Shown here: positions 1 to 9,479 of the stretch, piece after piece
Position numbering within the stretch: position 1 is the first letter of the stretch
Layout: every line of letters begins with the position of its first letter
Notes under the pieces: generated by a model
The model's input: only the letters and a program-made list of their open reading frames with translations
Told to the model about the DNA's origin: nothing
Databases searched by the model: none
Made by a program: the position numbers and the translations under genes
Source of the DNA: Charina bottae
Taxonomy: Eukaryota; Chordata; Lepidosauria; Squamata; Charinaidae
Direction: 5' to 3'
DNA: 64,000 bases
Assembly: GCA_023362775.1 (NCBI GenBank)
Contig: JALMGJ010000004.1
Coordinates: 52,477,298-52,541,297 of the forward strand

Positions 1-405
1 CTGGGTATAAAATTTTTCCTTGATATCCTCATCTGCATCTAGTGTTGGTGCGTAAGCACTTAGGATAGTTGCCTGTTGGTTTTTGGCGAGTTTTATTCAC
101 AGAGTTGAGAGTCGTTCGTTAATCCCAGTGGGAACTTCTGACAAGAGCTTCACAATGTCGTTTTTGATAGCAAAGCCTACCCCATGTATTTGTCGTTCTT
201 GTTCAGGCAGTCCTTTCCAAAAGAAGGTATAACCTCCTTTTTCTTCCTTCAACTGTCCTTCTCCTGCTCTTCGAGTTTCTTGGAGTGCTGCTATATCGAT
301 ATTAAAACGTCTCAGCTCCCTTGCAATAATGGCAGTCCTACGTTCAGGTCGTTCACTATCCATATTGTCTTGCAGTGTCCGTATATTCCATGTTCCAAAA
401 TTCAT
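1..405 (-). pseudogene. LINE ORF2 N-terminus (apurinic endonuclease), broken
   Basis: The first in-frame ATG on the minus strand is at 403-405 and opens the endonuclease start (MNFGTWNIRTL, then LQETRR), typical of the APE-like nuclease of non-LTR retrotransposons. The frame stops at 97-99, where copy 2 has CGA (Arg) and this copy has TGA, a CpG-type transition. The frame also stays open upstream of the ATG, whereas copy 2 has a stop there. The product would nick target DNA to prime reverse transcription; this copy is truncated early and should be inactive. Confidence 0.85.
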
Positions 406-1091
406 GTGTTTTTTACGACCGCTAGATGGTGACCCCACTGGTCGCGGTAATCCAGTCAGGGAGAAAATGAGGCAGACTATGTTTAGGGCACCTTTTCTAG
501 CCCCCTCCCCATATGGGGTGAGCAGAGTGGATCCTAAATAGGGCAGCTCAGTCGTGGATACAGCTGCCGAACTACTCAACTGCCTCGATCCTTGAGTCAG
601 GGCGACTGAATCCGTATCCACCGCCCATGTGCTGATCCATGACTAGGAGCTTCCGGATTACACAGTCCTGCCCCCGTTGCCATTCGTCAATCGCCATGGG
701 ACTTTTGGTTGTTTTGGGTTTGGTGTGGTTGGAAGACGCCTGTGCGTGAATTTGTTTTATGTGTGGAGATCGGTGCACAACGATCAGCACACAACCTTCA
801 CAGAAAAAGGCTCTAATCCAATGGCATGGATACCATGACGATTGGTGACCTTTTGTCTGCTGCAGCCTTCATCCGCCTTCGCAGCCGTTGTAACAATACA
901 CCTTGTTATCTTCCGCCTGTTCTGCCGTTGAGGACTTTCTTGGATCGTTCTTTGTCTGGTTCCTCCCCCTGGACCTTACCGCCATGGGTGACCCTGCCAG
1001 GAGTACATGACTCCCGACGGCTTCGCTCACAGGGTTCATTGGGAACACACAAGCCCACTCACCACAACAAGGTGACGATCCAGCGAGTGAG
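1..1091 (-). mobile_element. 5' part of an endonuclease-RT LINE (copy 1, cut by window edge)
   Basis: The reverse strand from 1091 down to 1 matches, nearly base for base, the first 1.09 kb of the full-length LINE at 16249-20156. Both copies start with CTCACTC followed by [G/T]CTGGATCG, so 1091 is the element's true 5' end. The segment holds the 5' leader with short ORFs and the start of the endonuclease ORF. The rest lies left of the window, so its 3' end and target duplication cannot be checked. The two copies sit about 15 kb apart in opposite orientation. Confidence 0.9.
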
Positions 1092-1491
1092 TTTTTTACA
1101 TTGCACACAATGCCTTTCAATTATACCCTAGCACAGTGTGTGCTGATGCTGATCTCCAATGTTTCCTACCATTACTGGTAATTCTGCTTGGATTAATTAC
1201 CATCAGGTGGTCAGGTTCCATTTAGACTCTTTTGGAACCTGAAATAGGGCAGGCCCCGGAGCTGAACATATGGCATGACATTTATTTTACATGTAGTTAA
1301 ATCAGTAATTATGTTACATTGACCTCCAGTGCCCTTTTAACATGCAGTATACGAATGCATAACTTTTGAGCGGCTGAGTCATACCGGTGGGCAAAAGGGA
1401 GAAATCTTTTTCTCCCCTTGTCGATGAAGGTTCTCAGTCATCCAGGTGGAACAGTCTGTGGCTTGAATCATGTCAACTGGATTTCTATTTT

Positions 1492-1540
1492 CTCAGTAGA
1501 AACGTTTCACTCCTTATCCAAGGAGCTTCTTCAGTCTGAG
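1492..1540 (-). ncRNA. Hammerhead-ribozyme-like motif in the Penelope-like 3' region
   Basis: Minus strand, 5' to 3': helix I strand ending AGA, the core CUGAAGA (1528-1534), a helix II hairpin CTCCTT-GGAT-AAGGAG, then GAAA, a self-complementary ACGU, a U at the expected cleavage position, and UCU, which pairs with AGA. The order fits C3-U-G-A-N-G-A9 / G12-A-A / A15.1. Helix III would be only the palindromic ACGU, so activity would need a dimer or a different pairing. Hammerhead motifs are known in Penelope-like elements. Activity here is not shown. Confidence 0.45.
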
Positions 1541-1634
1541 TAAAGTTAGTAAGGGAATCCTTAAATATGTTTCTAGGCTGGCTGTGTGACCTTGCACCTG
1601 GGGCTAGGTCATGGTTATTTTGAGATGTTTATTT

Positions 1635-2378
1635 CTAAGTCCCTTTATCATCTAAAGGAGGATCGTTAAGATTACCCTGCTGCTGTTGAGCTTGCGAAAT
1701 GGTCTTAATCTTCCTAGGCACAGAAGACAAAGCAGGAAGGAAGATAGGGGAAAGGTTGTGCCTGAGGCCCCCACCTCTATTCAAGGAAGGATTTTCCAAG
1801 TTGGCATAAATGGATTCCTTGACCCCTCTCTCAAACCACCTATCTTCTCTGTCTAAAATGTGAACATTAATGTCCTCAAATGAGTGTCCTTTTTCCTTTA
1901 GATGAAGATAAACTGCTGACTCTGGTCCTGTGGTGTTACTTCTCCTGTGTTGGGCCATCCTCCTGTACAAAGGTTGTTTGGTTTCTCCAATGTAGAGTTC
2001 AGAGCACTCCTCACTGCACTGGATTGCATACACTACATTGCTTTCCTTGTGTTTTGGAGTTTGATCTTTGGGGTGTACAAGCCTCTGTCTCAGTGTGTTG
2101 GTGGGTTTGAAATATACAGGTATGTGGTGTTTGCCAAATATCCTTTTTATCTTTTCAGACACGCCAGCCATGTAAGGAATGACCAGGTTCTTCCGTTTAC
2201 TCTGAGTCTCAGCCCTATCTGTCGCTGTTTTAGGTCTGGTAGACTTAGATTTAGTGAAGGCCCAATTTGGATATCCACAGGCCTTCAGAGCTGTTCTCAG
2301 GTGCTGCTTTTCATTATTTTTGGAATCCATGGAGGTGGGGATGGTTTCTGCTCTGTGTGATAATGTCCTGATGAGCAC
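1635..2378 (-). pseudogene. Penelope-like GIY-YIG endonuclease fragment (247 aa open frame)
   Basis: This is an uninterrupted 247-codon minus-strand frame with no start of its own; it begins inside the thumb/linker region (RTLSHRAETIP, then HLRTALKACGYPNWAF). A Cys-containing VVYAIQCSEECSELYIGETK block carries the GIY-YIG signature (YIGET, QPLYRRMAQHR). A conserved HLKEKGHSF stretch and a C-terminal Glu in the KESIYANLENPSLNRGGG block follow. In this family the nuclease cuts the target for reverse transcription. The frame is intact, but the RT is gone, so the product cannot retrotranspose by itself. Its openness suggests a fairly recent insertion. Confidence 0.8.
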
Positions 2379-2382
2379 AAAC

Positions 2383-2889
2383 TAGGAGTCCAAGCCTGGC
2401 TGGCAGCTTGACAAGTCAGAGTTTCTCAGAGCTCTGAGACCTGGCTGACTTTCTACCTTGTTTGCAGGGGTCTACAGAATTTGTAAGACCACTGAAGCTT
2501 CCCCCTGGAGAGGGGGGAACCAGAAGATTGCTCACAGAGCCATTGGAATTGCCCACTCCTGTTTTTCTTTGTAGTTTCCACCGCGGAGAAGAACGGGGGT
2601 GAATGCATTTGAATGGCCGAAGGAGGATCCTAGCTCTGCAGGGAACGTAAGTCTCTTTGGGAGACACAAGAGCGACAGCCAGCTTTTAGATCACTTTATA
2701 TTAGTTTTCTTTTTTAGATTAGAACATTTTTATTATCTAAAATTTATCTTTGGACTTTGCTTAAAATGTTGGCTAATTTTGTGTTTTCTTTGTTAATTTA
2801 CTTTCTCAATATTGCCCTTAACTAAGAAATGGGTTGGGGTCCACACAAAAGCCCTGGGGAGTCATCTGAGTTTGAATAACAAGTAATAC
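2383..2889. other. Unassigned intergenic sequence
   Basis: There is no coding pattern or clear repeat match. The part just right of the Penelope-like fragment is GC-richer (2400-2670); after that it is AT-rich. Short ORFs here look accidental. Confidence 0.5.
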
Positions 2890-4211
2890 CTCTAATGTTA
2901 TTAATCGTCAACAGATGGCAGTATGGACATGCCAGAAGCTCTGATGTGTTCTTTAGCATCTGTTCTTTTGGTTCAGTTGGTGGGAAATTACTGTGAGAAA
3001 AGGTTGTGTTGCTATTGTTGTTGAAATGGAAGCCTGCAGTGAATACACATCAATGCACTTTAGGCAATGCATCATGATTGAATTTCTGACTGCTGAAGGA
3101 GAACCTCCAATTGAAATTCACCACTGAGTGCAGATTGTTTATGGTGATGACTGTGTTGATGTGAGTATTATGCATGCATCACTGGGCCCCAAAAATATAA
3201 AGATGGTGAACAGAGAAAACTGCTCAAGAACAAAGTGGATAACTTGTGACAGCAACCAATGAGTTTCATGTGAGAAAGGTTGATATACTGATTAAGGACA
3301 ATTGACGAATCACTCAAAGGGAAATTGCTGTCAAGCTTGGCACTTCACAGGAATGTGTGGGTCACATTATTGATGTTCTTCAATATCAGAATGTGTGTGC
3401 AAGTTGGGTTCCTTGCATACTGGCAGCAGAGATGAAAGCTTCAAGAGTTGAAACTTACCAGCAATTGTTGTCACACTATGAGAAGGAAGGTAACAAATTT
3501 CTTCACGGTGTTGTGACAACTGATGAAACATGAACTCATCATTATAACCCAGAAACAAAGTGTCAGTCCATGGAATAGCATTTCAAAGCTGTATTGCCAA
3601 AAACAATTCAAAACTTAGGCTTCAGGAAAAAAATTCATGGTTACTTTTTGGGGGGATACAGATTGTGTTATTCACATGGCTTTCCTTGAACCTGTCACCA
3701 CTATCAACTCAGAACACCACATTGCAACATTCAAAACTTTGAAACAATGATTGAATAGAGTTCAGAAGCACAAAGGACAAATTTTGGGCAACATGTCAAC
3801 ACTAGAATTCACACCTCATGAGCTAACCAAGAGGCAACTGTAAATTAGATCTCATTGTCTTACCCATTCACCATGCAGTCTAGACTTGGCACTGTGAGAC
3901 TTCCAACATTTCCCAAAATTGAAGGGCATTTCTTGGGCATTTTGTTTGACTCAAATGAAGAAATGGAAGAGATGGAAAGGACTGTCAGAATCTGGTTGAA
4001 GAGACAAAGTGTGGTGTTCTTTCATGACGCCTTTAAGAAGCTTGTCCATCAGTGGCAGAAGTACATAGTGAATGATGGTAATTAAGTGGAGAAGTTAATG
4101 CAGGTAACAAAAATCCATTTCAAGGATTATTTTCCTGTTTCCTGTTTTAAGATATCCCTATTTAAACTAAACTTATAGAGGTGGAAGCACAACTTTTCAT
4201 TCAACCCTCAT
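2890..4211 (+). mobile_element. Decayed mariner-type DNA transposon
   Basis: Translated in shifting frames, the segment shows mariner transposase landmarks in order: a helix-turn-helix region start (FLTAEGEPPIEIH), IVYGDDCVDVS, then VTTDET followed by THHYNPETKCQS (the block with the first catalytic Asp), and a C-terminal KLVHQWQKY near 4050. The 3' end (GAGGTGGAAGCACAAC to CCCTCATA near 4210) resembles a mariner inverted terminus. The 5' terminus was not recognised, so the left limit is approximate. Confidence 0.7.
3050..4085 (+). pseudogene. Mariner transposase relic
   Basis: The transposase frame is broken by many stops and frameshifts. Examples are stops after EIHH, after the VTTDET block and after QSME, and the part that should hold the second and third catalytic acidic residues is scrambled. 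Only the last stretch (3855-4085), ending KKLVHQWQKYIVNDGN, reads open. The protein would have cut and joined the element at TA sites; this copy cannot. The decay suggests an old insertion. Confidence 0.7.
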
Positions 4212-4612
4212 ATCTGCCATGCAGATACAGTATTCCACAATCTGTGGTGTCGGGCCCTCCAAACATTGCCATTAATTGTTATTTTTAATGTTAGAAAAGG
4301 GAAATTTACTTAACTCATGGGAAGTTATTAAATTAACTATTTGATCAAAATTACTCAATTTAGTTAAATTTACATTCAGATTTATTTATATGTCATATCC
4401 CCACCTTTTATTTTAATGTATCAGTATAGCATTCAAGACCCCCAATGTGGCATCAGTCTAAAATGTTTTGGATCCTGATTTAGCAAATGTAAAACCATAT
4501 GAGTTTATTGAGAACTGAGATGCAGCCAGCATAAAATTAACTACAGAGCTTGCTCACACTCTGACTTGGATGAAGTTGCATATGACTTGAGGATGGCAAA
4601 TATCCATACCTT
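4212..4612. other. Unassigned AT-rich sequence
   Basis: No gene or repeat was recognised between the mariner 3' end and the first readable part of the L2-type LINE. The mononucleotide run (G)12 near 4625 marks the start of the next element's readable part. Confidence 0.5.
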
Positions 4613-7357
4613 CAAATGAAAAGGTTGGGGGGGGGGGAGAGTGGAGGATCCAGGAAACTGTACCAGCCTCCCTGCTGCATAGCAACCTCTGTGCCTGAGC
4701 TGCTGGAGGCCATCGCAGGGCTGGCGGTGGAGTTCCCCAGGCTTATGGTTCTGGGGGACTTCAACCTGCCGTCCCTGGGACGTGCCTCAGAGGCGGCTTG
4801 GGAGTTCATGGCTACCATGGCAGCCATGGGCCTGTTACAGATTATTCGGGACCTGACTTGAGACAATGGCCTCACCCCGGACTTGGTTTTCTTGTCAGAG
4901 CAATGGCAATGTGATCTGAGGGGAGAGTTAGAACTATCCCCATTGTCATGGTCAGATCACGCCTTGGTGGCCCTGAGATTCTCCTATGCTGCCCCACTCC
5001 GCAGGGAGGCAGGACCCATTCAATTTGTCTGCCCCCAGTGACTAATGGACCCGATGGGGTTTCAGAAGGAGCTGGAGGTTATACCTGAGGATCTACTGCA
5101 CGGTCCAGCGGAGGTCCTGGCCGCAGCCTGGAATAGTGAGGCAGCCGGGGCCTTGGACAGGATCGCGCCTGTGCGGCCTCACTTGCCCCATTCGACCCAA
5201 CACTCCCCGTGGTTCGGGGAGGGATTAAGGGTTTTGAAGAGGGTTAAGAGATGTCTAGAGAATCGCTGGAGAAAGACAAAGACCGAATCCATCCAAACAC
5301 AAGCTAGAGCTGCTGTTAAGGCCTACCTTGTGGCAGTAAGAGAGGCGAAATGTCAATATTTCTCCGCTCTTATTGCATCCACAGAATGCTGCCAGACAGC
5401 CCTGTTTAAGATTACTCAATCTCTCTTAGGTAAGGTGGAGTCAGTGACCCACCTACAGGGCTGTGCGGAGGAGTTATCTGAGCATCTGCAGGATAAAATC
5501 ACTCAGATTTGTTCCAAGTTGAACTCTAAGTGTGAAGCACAGTGTGGGGAGATGCCGAGGGAACATTCTTACCCTGTTATCTGGGAACAGTTCAATCCTG
5601 TTGTACCTAAATAGTGGACAGGATCCTCAGGGTTGTAAAGGCCACCACATGTCATCTAGACCCCTTCCTGGCTGGTGAAGGAACCCCGGGAGGTGACATG
5701 TGGTCCAGGCGATGTTTAATACATCCTTAGGAGAGTTCTGCTTGAGAGAGTGTTCCCGGCTGCTTTCAAGGAGGCACTGGTGCACCCACTCCTCAAGAAA
5801 CCATCACTGGACCCTACTGTGTTGGACAATTTTCGTCCTGTCTCCCATCTTCCCTTTTTGGGAAAGGTGGTTGAGAATTCATCCAGGATTCTGGATGACA
5901 CGGATTATCTAGACCCCTTCCAGTCAGGTTTCAGGCTGGGATATGGGGTGGAGACTGCATTGGTCACGCTTATGGATGATCTCTGGCGGGAGCAGGATGG
6001 AGGGAGTGCATCCATCCTGGCTCTTCTCGACCTCTTAGCGGCTTTCAATACTATCGACCATGGTATCCTTTTGGGATGGCTCAGGGAGCTGGGGGTGGGC
6101 GGAGTAGTTTTGTGCTGGTTCACCTCCTTCCTCCAGGGCCATTCCCAATCGGTGGTAATAGGAGATGAGACATCTGACCCTCGACCTCTCTTCTGTGGGG
6201 TGCCACAGGGTTTGGTTCTCTCCCCTCTCCTGTTTAATATCTACATGAAACCACTGGGTGAGATCATCCGTCACCACGGGATGAGTATCATCAATATGCC
6301 GATGATACTCAATTATATATCTCCATTCCGGGTGAGGTAAGTGATGTGGTGGCTGCCCTTTCTCAGTGCCTTGGGGCTGTAGGGATCTGGATGGGGAACA
6401 ACAGGCTTTGGCTGAACCCTGGCAAGACCGAGTGGCTGTGGATTGATGGCTCCTCTGGATCTGGGAAGTTATCATCTCTAGTTCTGGATAGGGCTGCACT
6501 ACCCCAATTCAGACCCAGTATGGAATCTGGGGGTCCTTCTGGACTCACAGCTCCTGCTCAAAGAGCAGGTGGCAGCCGTGGCCAGAAGGGCCTTTGCGCA
6601 ACTTTGTGTTGTCTGCCAGTTACGCCCTTTCCTGGATCGGGATGCCCTCGGTACAGTCACTCATGCCCTGGTCATCTCCCATATAGACTATTGCAATGTG
6701 CTCTACATGGGACTACCCTTGAAGAATGTCTGGAAGCTTCAGCTGGTCCAGAATGCGGCTGCATGTGCAGTTATAGGTACCCCAAGATCGGCACATGTGA
6801 CACCTCTGCTGCGCCAGCTGCACTGGGTGCCAGTATGCTTCTGGGTCCAATTCAAGGTGTTGGTTATCACCTTTAAAGCCCTACATGGCATGGGACCAGG
6901 TTACCTGAGGGACCGTCTCATCCCCATAACATCGAACCGTCCCACTTGGTCATGCAGAGAGGGCATGCTGCGGACCCCATCAGTTAGGGAATTTCACTTG
7001 GTGGGGTCCAGGAGGCGGGCCTTCTCTGCAGTGGCGCCTGCCCTCTGGAACATTCTATCCCCAGAGGGGAGGCGGGCCCCTTCACTCCCGACCTTCTGGA
7101 AGAACTTGAAGACCTGGTTCTGCTGCCTCGCCTGGGATGGGAAGGATAACAGTTCCTCCTGAGGATGGCTGGTGCCATTGAGTCCTCTTTTAAACATGAT
7201 CTTACTGCCCCTTGGATTTTATATTTAACTTATTTTTACTTGCAGAGTGTTTGTATTGTATTGTATTGTATTTTATGCATTTTAATTGCTGATTTCATTG
7301 TAAACCGCCCAGAGTCCCCCTTTTGGGGGAGATGGGTGGTGATAGAAATTGGAAAAA

Positions 7358-7396
<39 letters not shown>

Positions 7397-7398
7397 AT
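4613..7398 (+). mobile_element. L2-type (CR1/L2 group) LINE, 5'-truncated, with (TAAA)n tail
   Basis: The element starts inside the endonuclease domain and runs through reverse transcriptase to a 3' end. The terminus has GTAAACCGCCCAGAGTCCCC, the complementary GGGGGAGATGGGTGGTGATA, and then (TAAA)n at 7348-7398. The same 3' motif recurs as short pieces elsewhere in the window. GC content is clearly higher than in the flanks. The L2 assignment comes from remembered family features and was not computed. Confidence 0.8.
4640..7162 (+). pseudogene. L2-type endonuclease/reverse transcriptase, broken
   Basis: Domains in order: the endonuclease C-terminal half with LMVLGDFNLPSLG (catalytic Asp/Asn) and SWSDHALV (catalytic Asp/His) at about 4740-4970; then the RT, with LKKPSLDPTVLDNFRPVS near 5790, DPFQSGFRLGYG near 5910, a LLDLLAAFNTIDHGILL block near 6020, GVPQGLVLSPLLFNIYMKPLG near 6195, and the catalytic YADDTQ at 6295-6312. 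The YADD codons are intact but lie in a different frame from the preceding block, so there is a frameshift just upstream. Stops also interrupt at about 4859 and 5041. The C-terminal part (6569-7162) reads open to SLPTFWKNLKTW. Dead copy. Confidence 0.8.
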
Positions 7399-7404
7399 TA
7401 CAGA

Positions 7405-8150
7405 TCAATAGACCTGACAGTGATACCTGGTACATTCTAGAGCAGATTGTCAATCTTTCTTGAAACCCCTGGCTTGGCAATAATACTTGTGAAAAAGATA
7501 TTGAAATAAATAATAAGGTAAAGGTTCCCCCTGCACATGTCCAACTCTAGGGGGCGGTGCTTATCTCCGTTTGTTAGCCGAAGAGCCAGCATTGTCCGAA
7601 GATGCTTCTGCAGTCATGTGGCCGGCATGACGCACGCGGAACGCTGTTACCTACCCACCAAAGTGGTACCTATTAATCTACTTGCATTTGCATGCTTTTG
7701 AATTGCTAGGTTGGCAAGAGCTGGGGCTAGTGTGGGAGCTCACTCTGTCACGCGGGACTAGGGATTCGAACCTCCGAACTTGCAATCTTCCAATCAACAA
7801 GCCTGGTGTCTAGTTGATTGCAAATGAAATTTGAGTCAGCAGTGTGATATGACTGCAAAAAGACTAATGCAGTGTTAGGATACATTAGGAGAAGTATTCA
7901 TTTTCACATCCAGTTAGTTGTTCCACTTCATTCTGTCTCAGGGCAGCTTTTTCTAATACCTGGAAAGATAATCACCGGCATGGGTAAGAAACACTGTAGA
8001 GTTTAGAAATATATTCTGTGTATGCTGGGACATCTCTGATTTGTGGCACAGGAAGAAAGCACATTACACCAGATTCTGGATTGCAGAGCAAATGTTGGAG
8101 GTCTACTAAGGATCTTGCTTCAGTTCCATCTTGCATCAAAGCAGAAAATC
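7405..8150 (+). mobile_element. CR1/L3-type LINE relic flanking the L2 and SINE insertions
   Basis: Just after the L2 tail, 7405-7500 reads NYRSIDLTVIPGT then a stop, like the CR1-type RT block NYRxISLTxIPGK. At 7845-7930 a CKKTNAVLGYIRRSI-like stretch matches a later CR1/L3 region. The Sauria SINE at 7517-7810 sits between the two pieces. The call rests on short motifs only. Confidence 0.4.
7517..7810 (-). mobile_element. Sauria-type SINE, head truncated
   Basis: On the minus strand it runs from a shortened tRNA-like head (right end, GACACCAGGCTTG) through the shared body to the 3' end GGGGGAACCTTTACC at the left. The body shares long blocks with the copies at 13695, 21821 and 38975. The A-box half of the head is missing. 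Confidence 0.85.
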
Positions 8151-8255
8151 ATTTTACTGATTAACAAAGTACAGTCTAAAGATGCAAACTCTTATTGCTG
8201 TTTCTTTTTCTCTTGATCATTGATACAAGTAATGCAGAGAAAGAAAACCCTATAT

Positions 8256-8524
8256 CAGGGCTTTCCAAAGTTTTCCCGCGGCGACACACCAACCGCCGTT
8301 GGTGTGTCGCTGCGGGAAAACCCGGAAGTGTCACCGTTGCGGCAGCGTGCAAAAACCCGGAAGCGCTGCTGCCGCTTTCAGAGTTTTGCGCGCCGCCGTT
8401 GGTGTGTCGCCGCGGGAAAACCCGGAAGCGCTGATGATGATCAGCGCTTCCAGGTTGTGTGGCGACACACCAGACTGTGTGTGGCGACACACTTTTGTGT
8501 CGCGACACAGTTTGGAAAGCTCTG
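8256..8524. mobile_element. hAT-type MITE, 269 bp, 8-bp target duplication CCCTATAT
   Basis: Ends are CAGGGCTTTCCAAA and, inverted, TTTGGAAAGCTCTG. CCCTATAT flanks both sides exactly (8248-8255 and 8525-8532), the 8-bp duplication expected of hAT elements. The interior is CpG-rich with repeated GGTGTGTCG / CGACACACC units that form hairpins, and GGGAAAACCCGGAAG repeated. Short ORFs inside are by-products of the GC-rich repeats. No transposase is present, so it was mobilised in trans. Confidence 0.9.
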
Positions 8525-8532
8525 CCCTATAT

Positions 8533-9109
8533 CCTAGAAGAGATAACAATTCCTAAAATTTCAGGGATTTACTTTACTCAACTGTACTATATTTTCAGAA
8601 GGCAAAAAAAGTAGCCATTTTAATCAAGGAAGCATAGAGCCTCAGTTCTGCCATTCTCCATTTCTTAGCTTATCAGTGTGAAATTTCAAGCTCCTTTTTC
8701 CTCTATCAACAGAAGAGAGCAGATCCCTGCAGTGACATCTTGTCAGTGGGTTTTGCTTTGGTAATCAGCTGGACACTGCTGGAGTTGCAAAGCCATATAA
8801 AGCTGGGAAATCAGATGGTGCCTAGAGCTTGTATTTGAAGGTAGTCATAAAGGACAAATGTTGAACACCAGGATTAAATTTTAAAGAGATCTATGCCTTT
8901 ATTTGGGATTGACTATATGCAAGATATCCTTTATAAGCTTTCCTATCCTCTCTAATTACGGTGTACCTTTGGTCTTAATCTTGAATGAAATGGCCATTAT
9001 ATAAAATGTATTATTTATAAATGTAATATCCTTTCTGTTTCTTTCCCTATGATAATGTCTGGCATACTGTTAATAAATAGAAATAGGGTGATGATTCAGC
9101 CATGATTCA
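8533..9109. other. Unassigned intergenic sequence
   Basis: AT-rich single-copy-looking sequence without coding pattern or recognised repeats. Confidence 0.5.
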
Positions 9110-9225
9110 TTTATTTATTTTATTTATTTAAAGCATTTATATGGCCACCTGTCAAACAATGTGTCTCTCGGCGGCATATAAAAACCAATAAACAAAAGTA
9201 CCCCCCCCCCAAAAAAAAACCCCAA
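9110..9225 (-). repeat. LINE/SINE 3' tail fragment with (TAAA)-type tract
   Basis: A reversed (ATAAA)n-like tract is followed by a CGGCATATAAA-type tail, C and A homopolymers included. It resembles a CR1/L2-type 3' end on the minus strand. Family not resolved. Confidence 0.5.
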
Positions 9226-9279
9226 TACAAATAAAACAAAGCAATTATCTGGCCATCAGAGGATCAAATTTGTTATACT

Positions 9280-9475
9280 GAGAGCCGGTTTGGTGCAGTA
9301 GTTAAGATGCTGGACTAGAAACTGGGAGAACATAAGTTCTAGGCCTCTCTTAGGCATGAAAAGCAGCTGAGTGACTTTGGGCCCCGCCCACCTCTCTCTT
9401 TCTCTCAGCCCAACCCACCTCCCAGGTGCTTGTTGTGGGGAAAATAGGAGGCAGGAGCATTATGTACACCAATGT
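9280..9475 (+). mobile_element. tRNA-derived SINE (second family)
   Basis: The head GAGAGCCGGTTTGGTGCAGTAGTTAAG is a degenerate tRNA A-box region. It is followed by CTAGAAACTGGGAGA, a B-box-like AGTTCTAGGCC, TGACTTTGGGCC, CTCTCAGCCCAACCCACCT and GGAAAATAGGAGGCAGGAGC. The same order recurs at 41490 and 58640. It is distinct from the Sauria SINEs. Confidence 0.75.
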
Positions 9476-9479
9476 GAGT

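Larger units (their letters stand above)
1417..2382 (-). mobile_element. Penelope-like element, 5'-truncated 3' part
   Basis: The minus strand encodes the C-terminal part of a Penelope-like retroelement (thumb remnant plus GIY-YIG endonuclease), followed by a 3' terminal repeat-like region. The left limit is placed at a TTGTCGATGAAGG terminus. The same kind of end (GTCGAAGG) starts the foldback elements at 30758 and 37562. The reverse transcriptase core is missing. No target duplication was found, so the outer limits are approximate. Confidence 0.75.

Noticed and set aside
8195..8556. Overlapping open frames on both strands
   Set aside because: They fall in the GC-rich repeats of the hAT MITE (8256-8524); frames are by-products of CGACACACC-type units.
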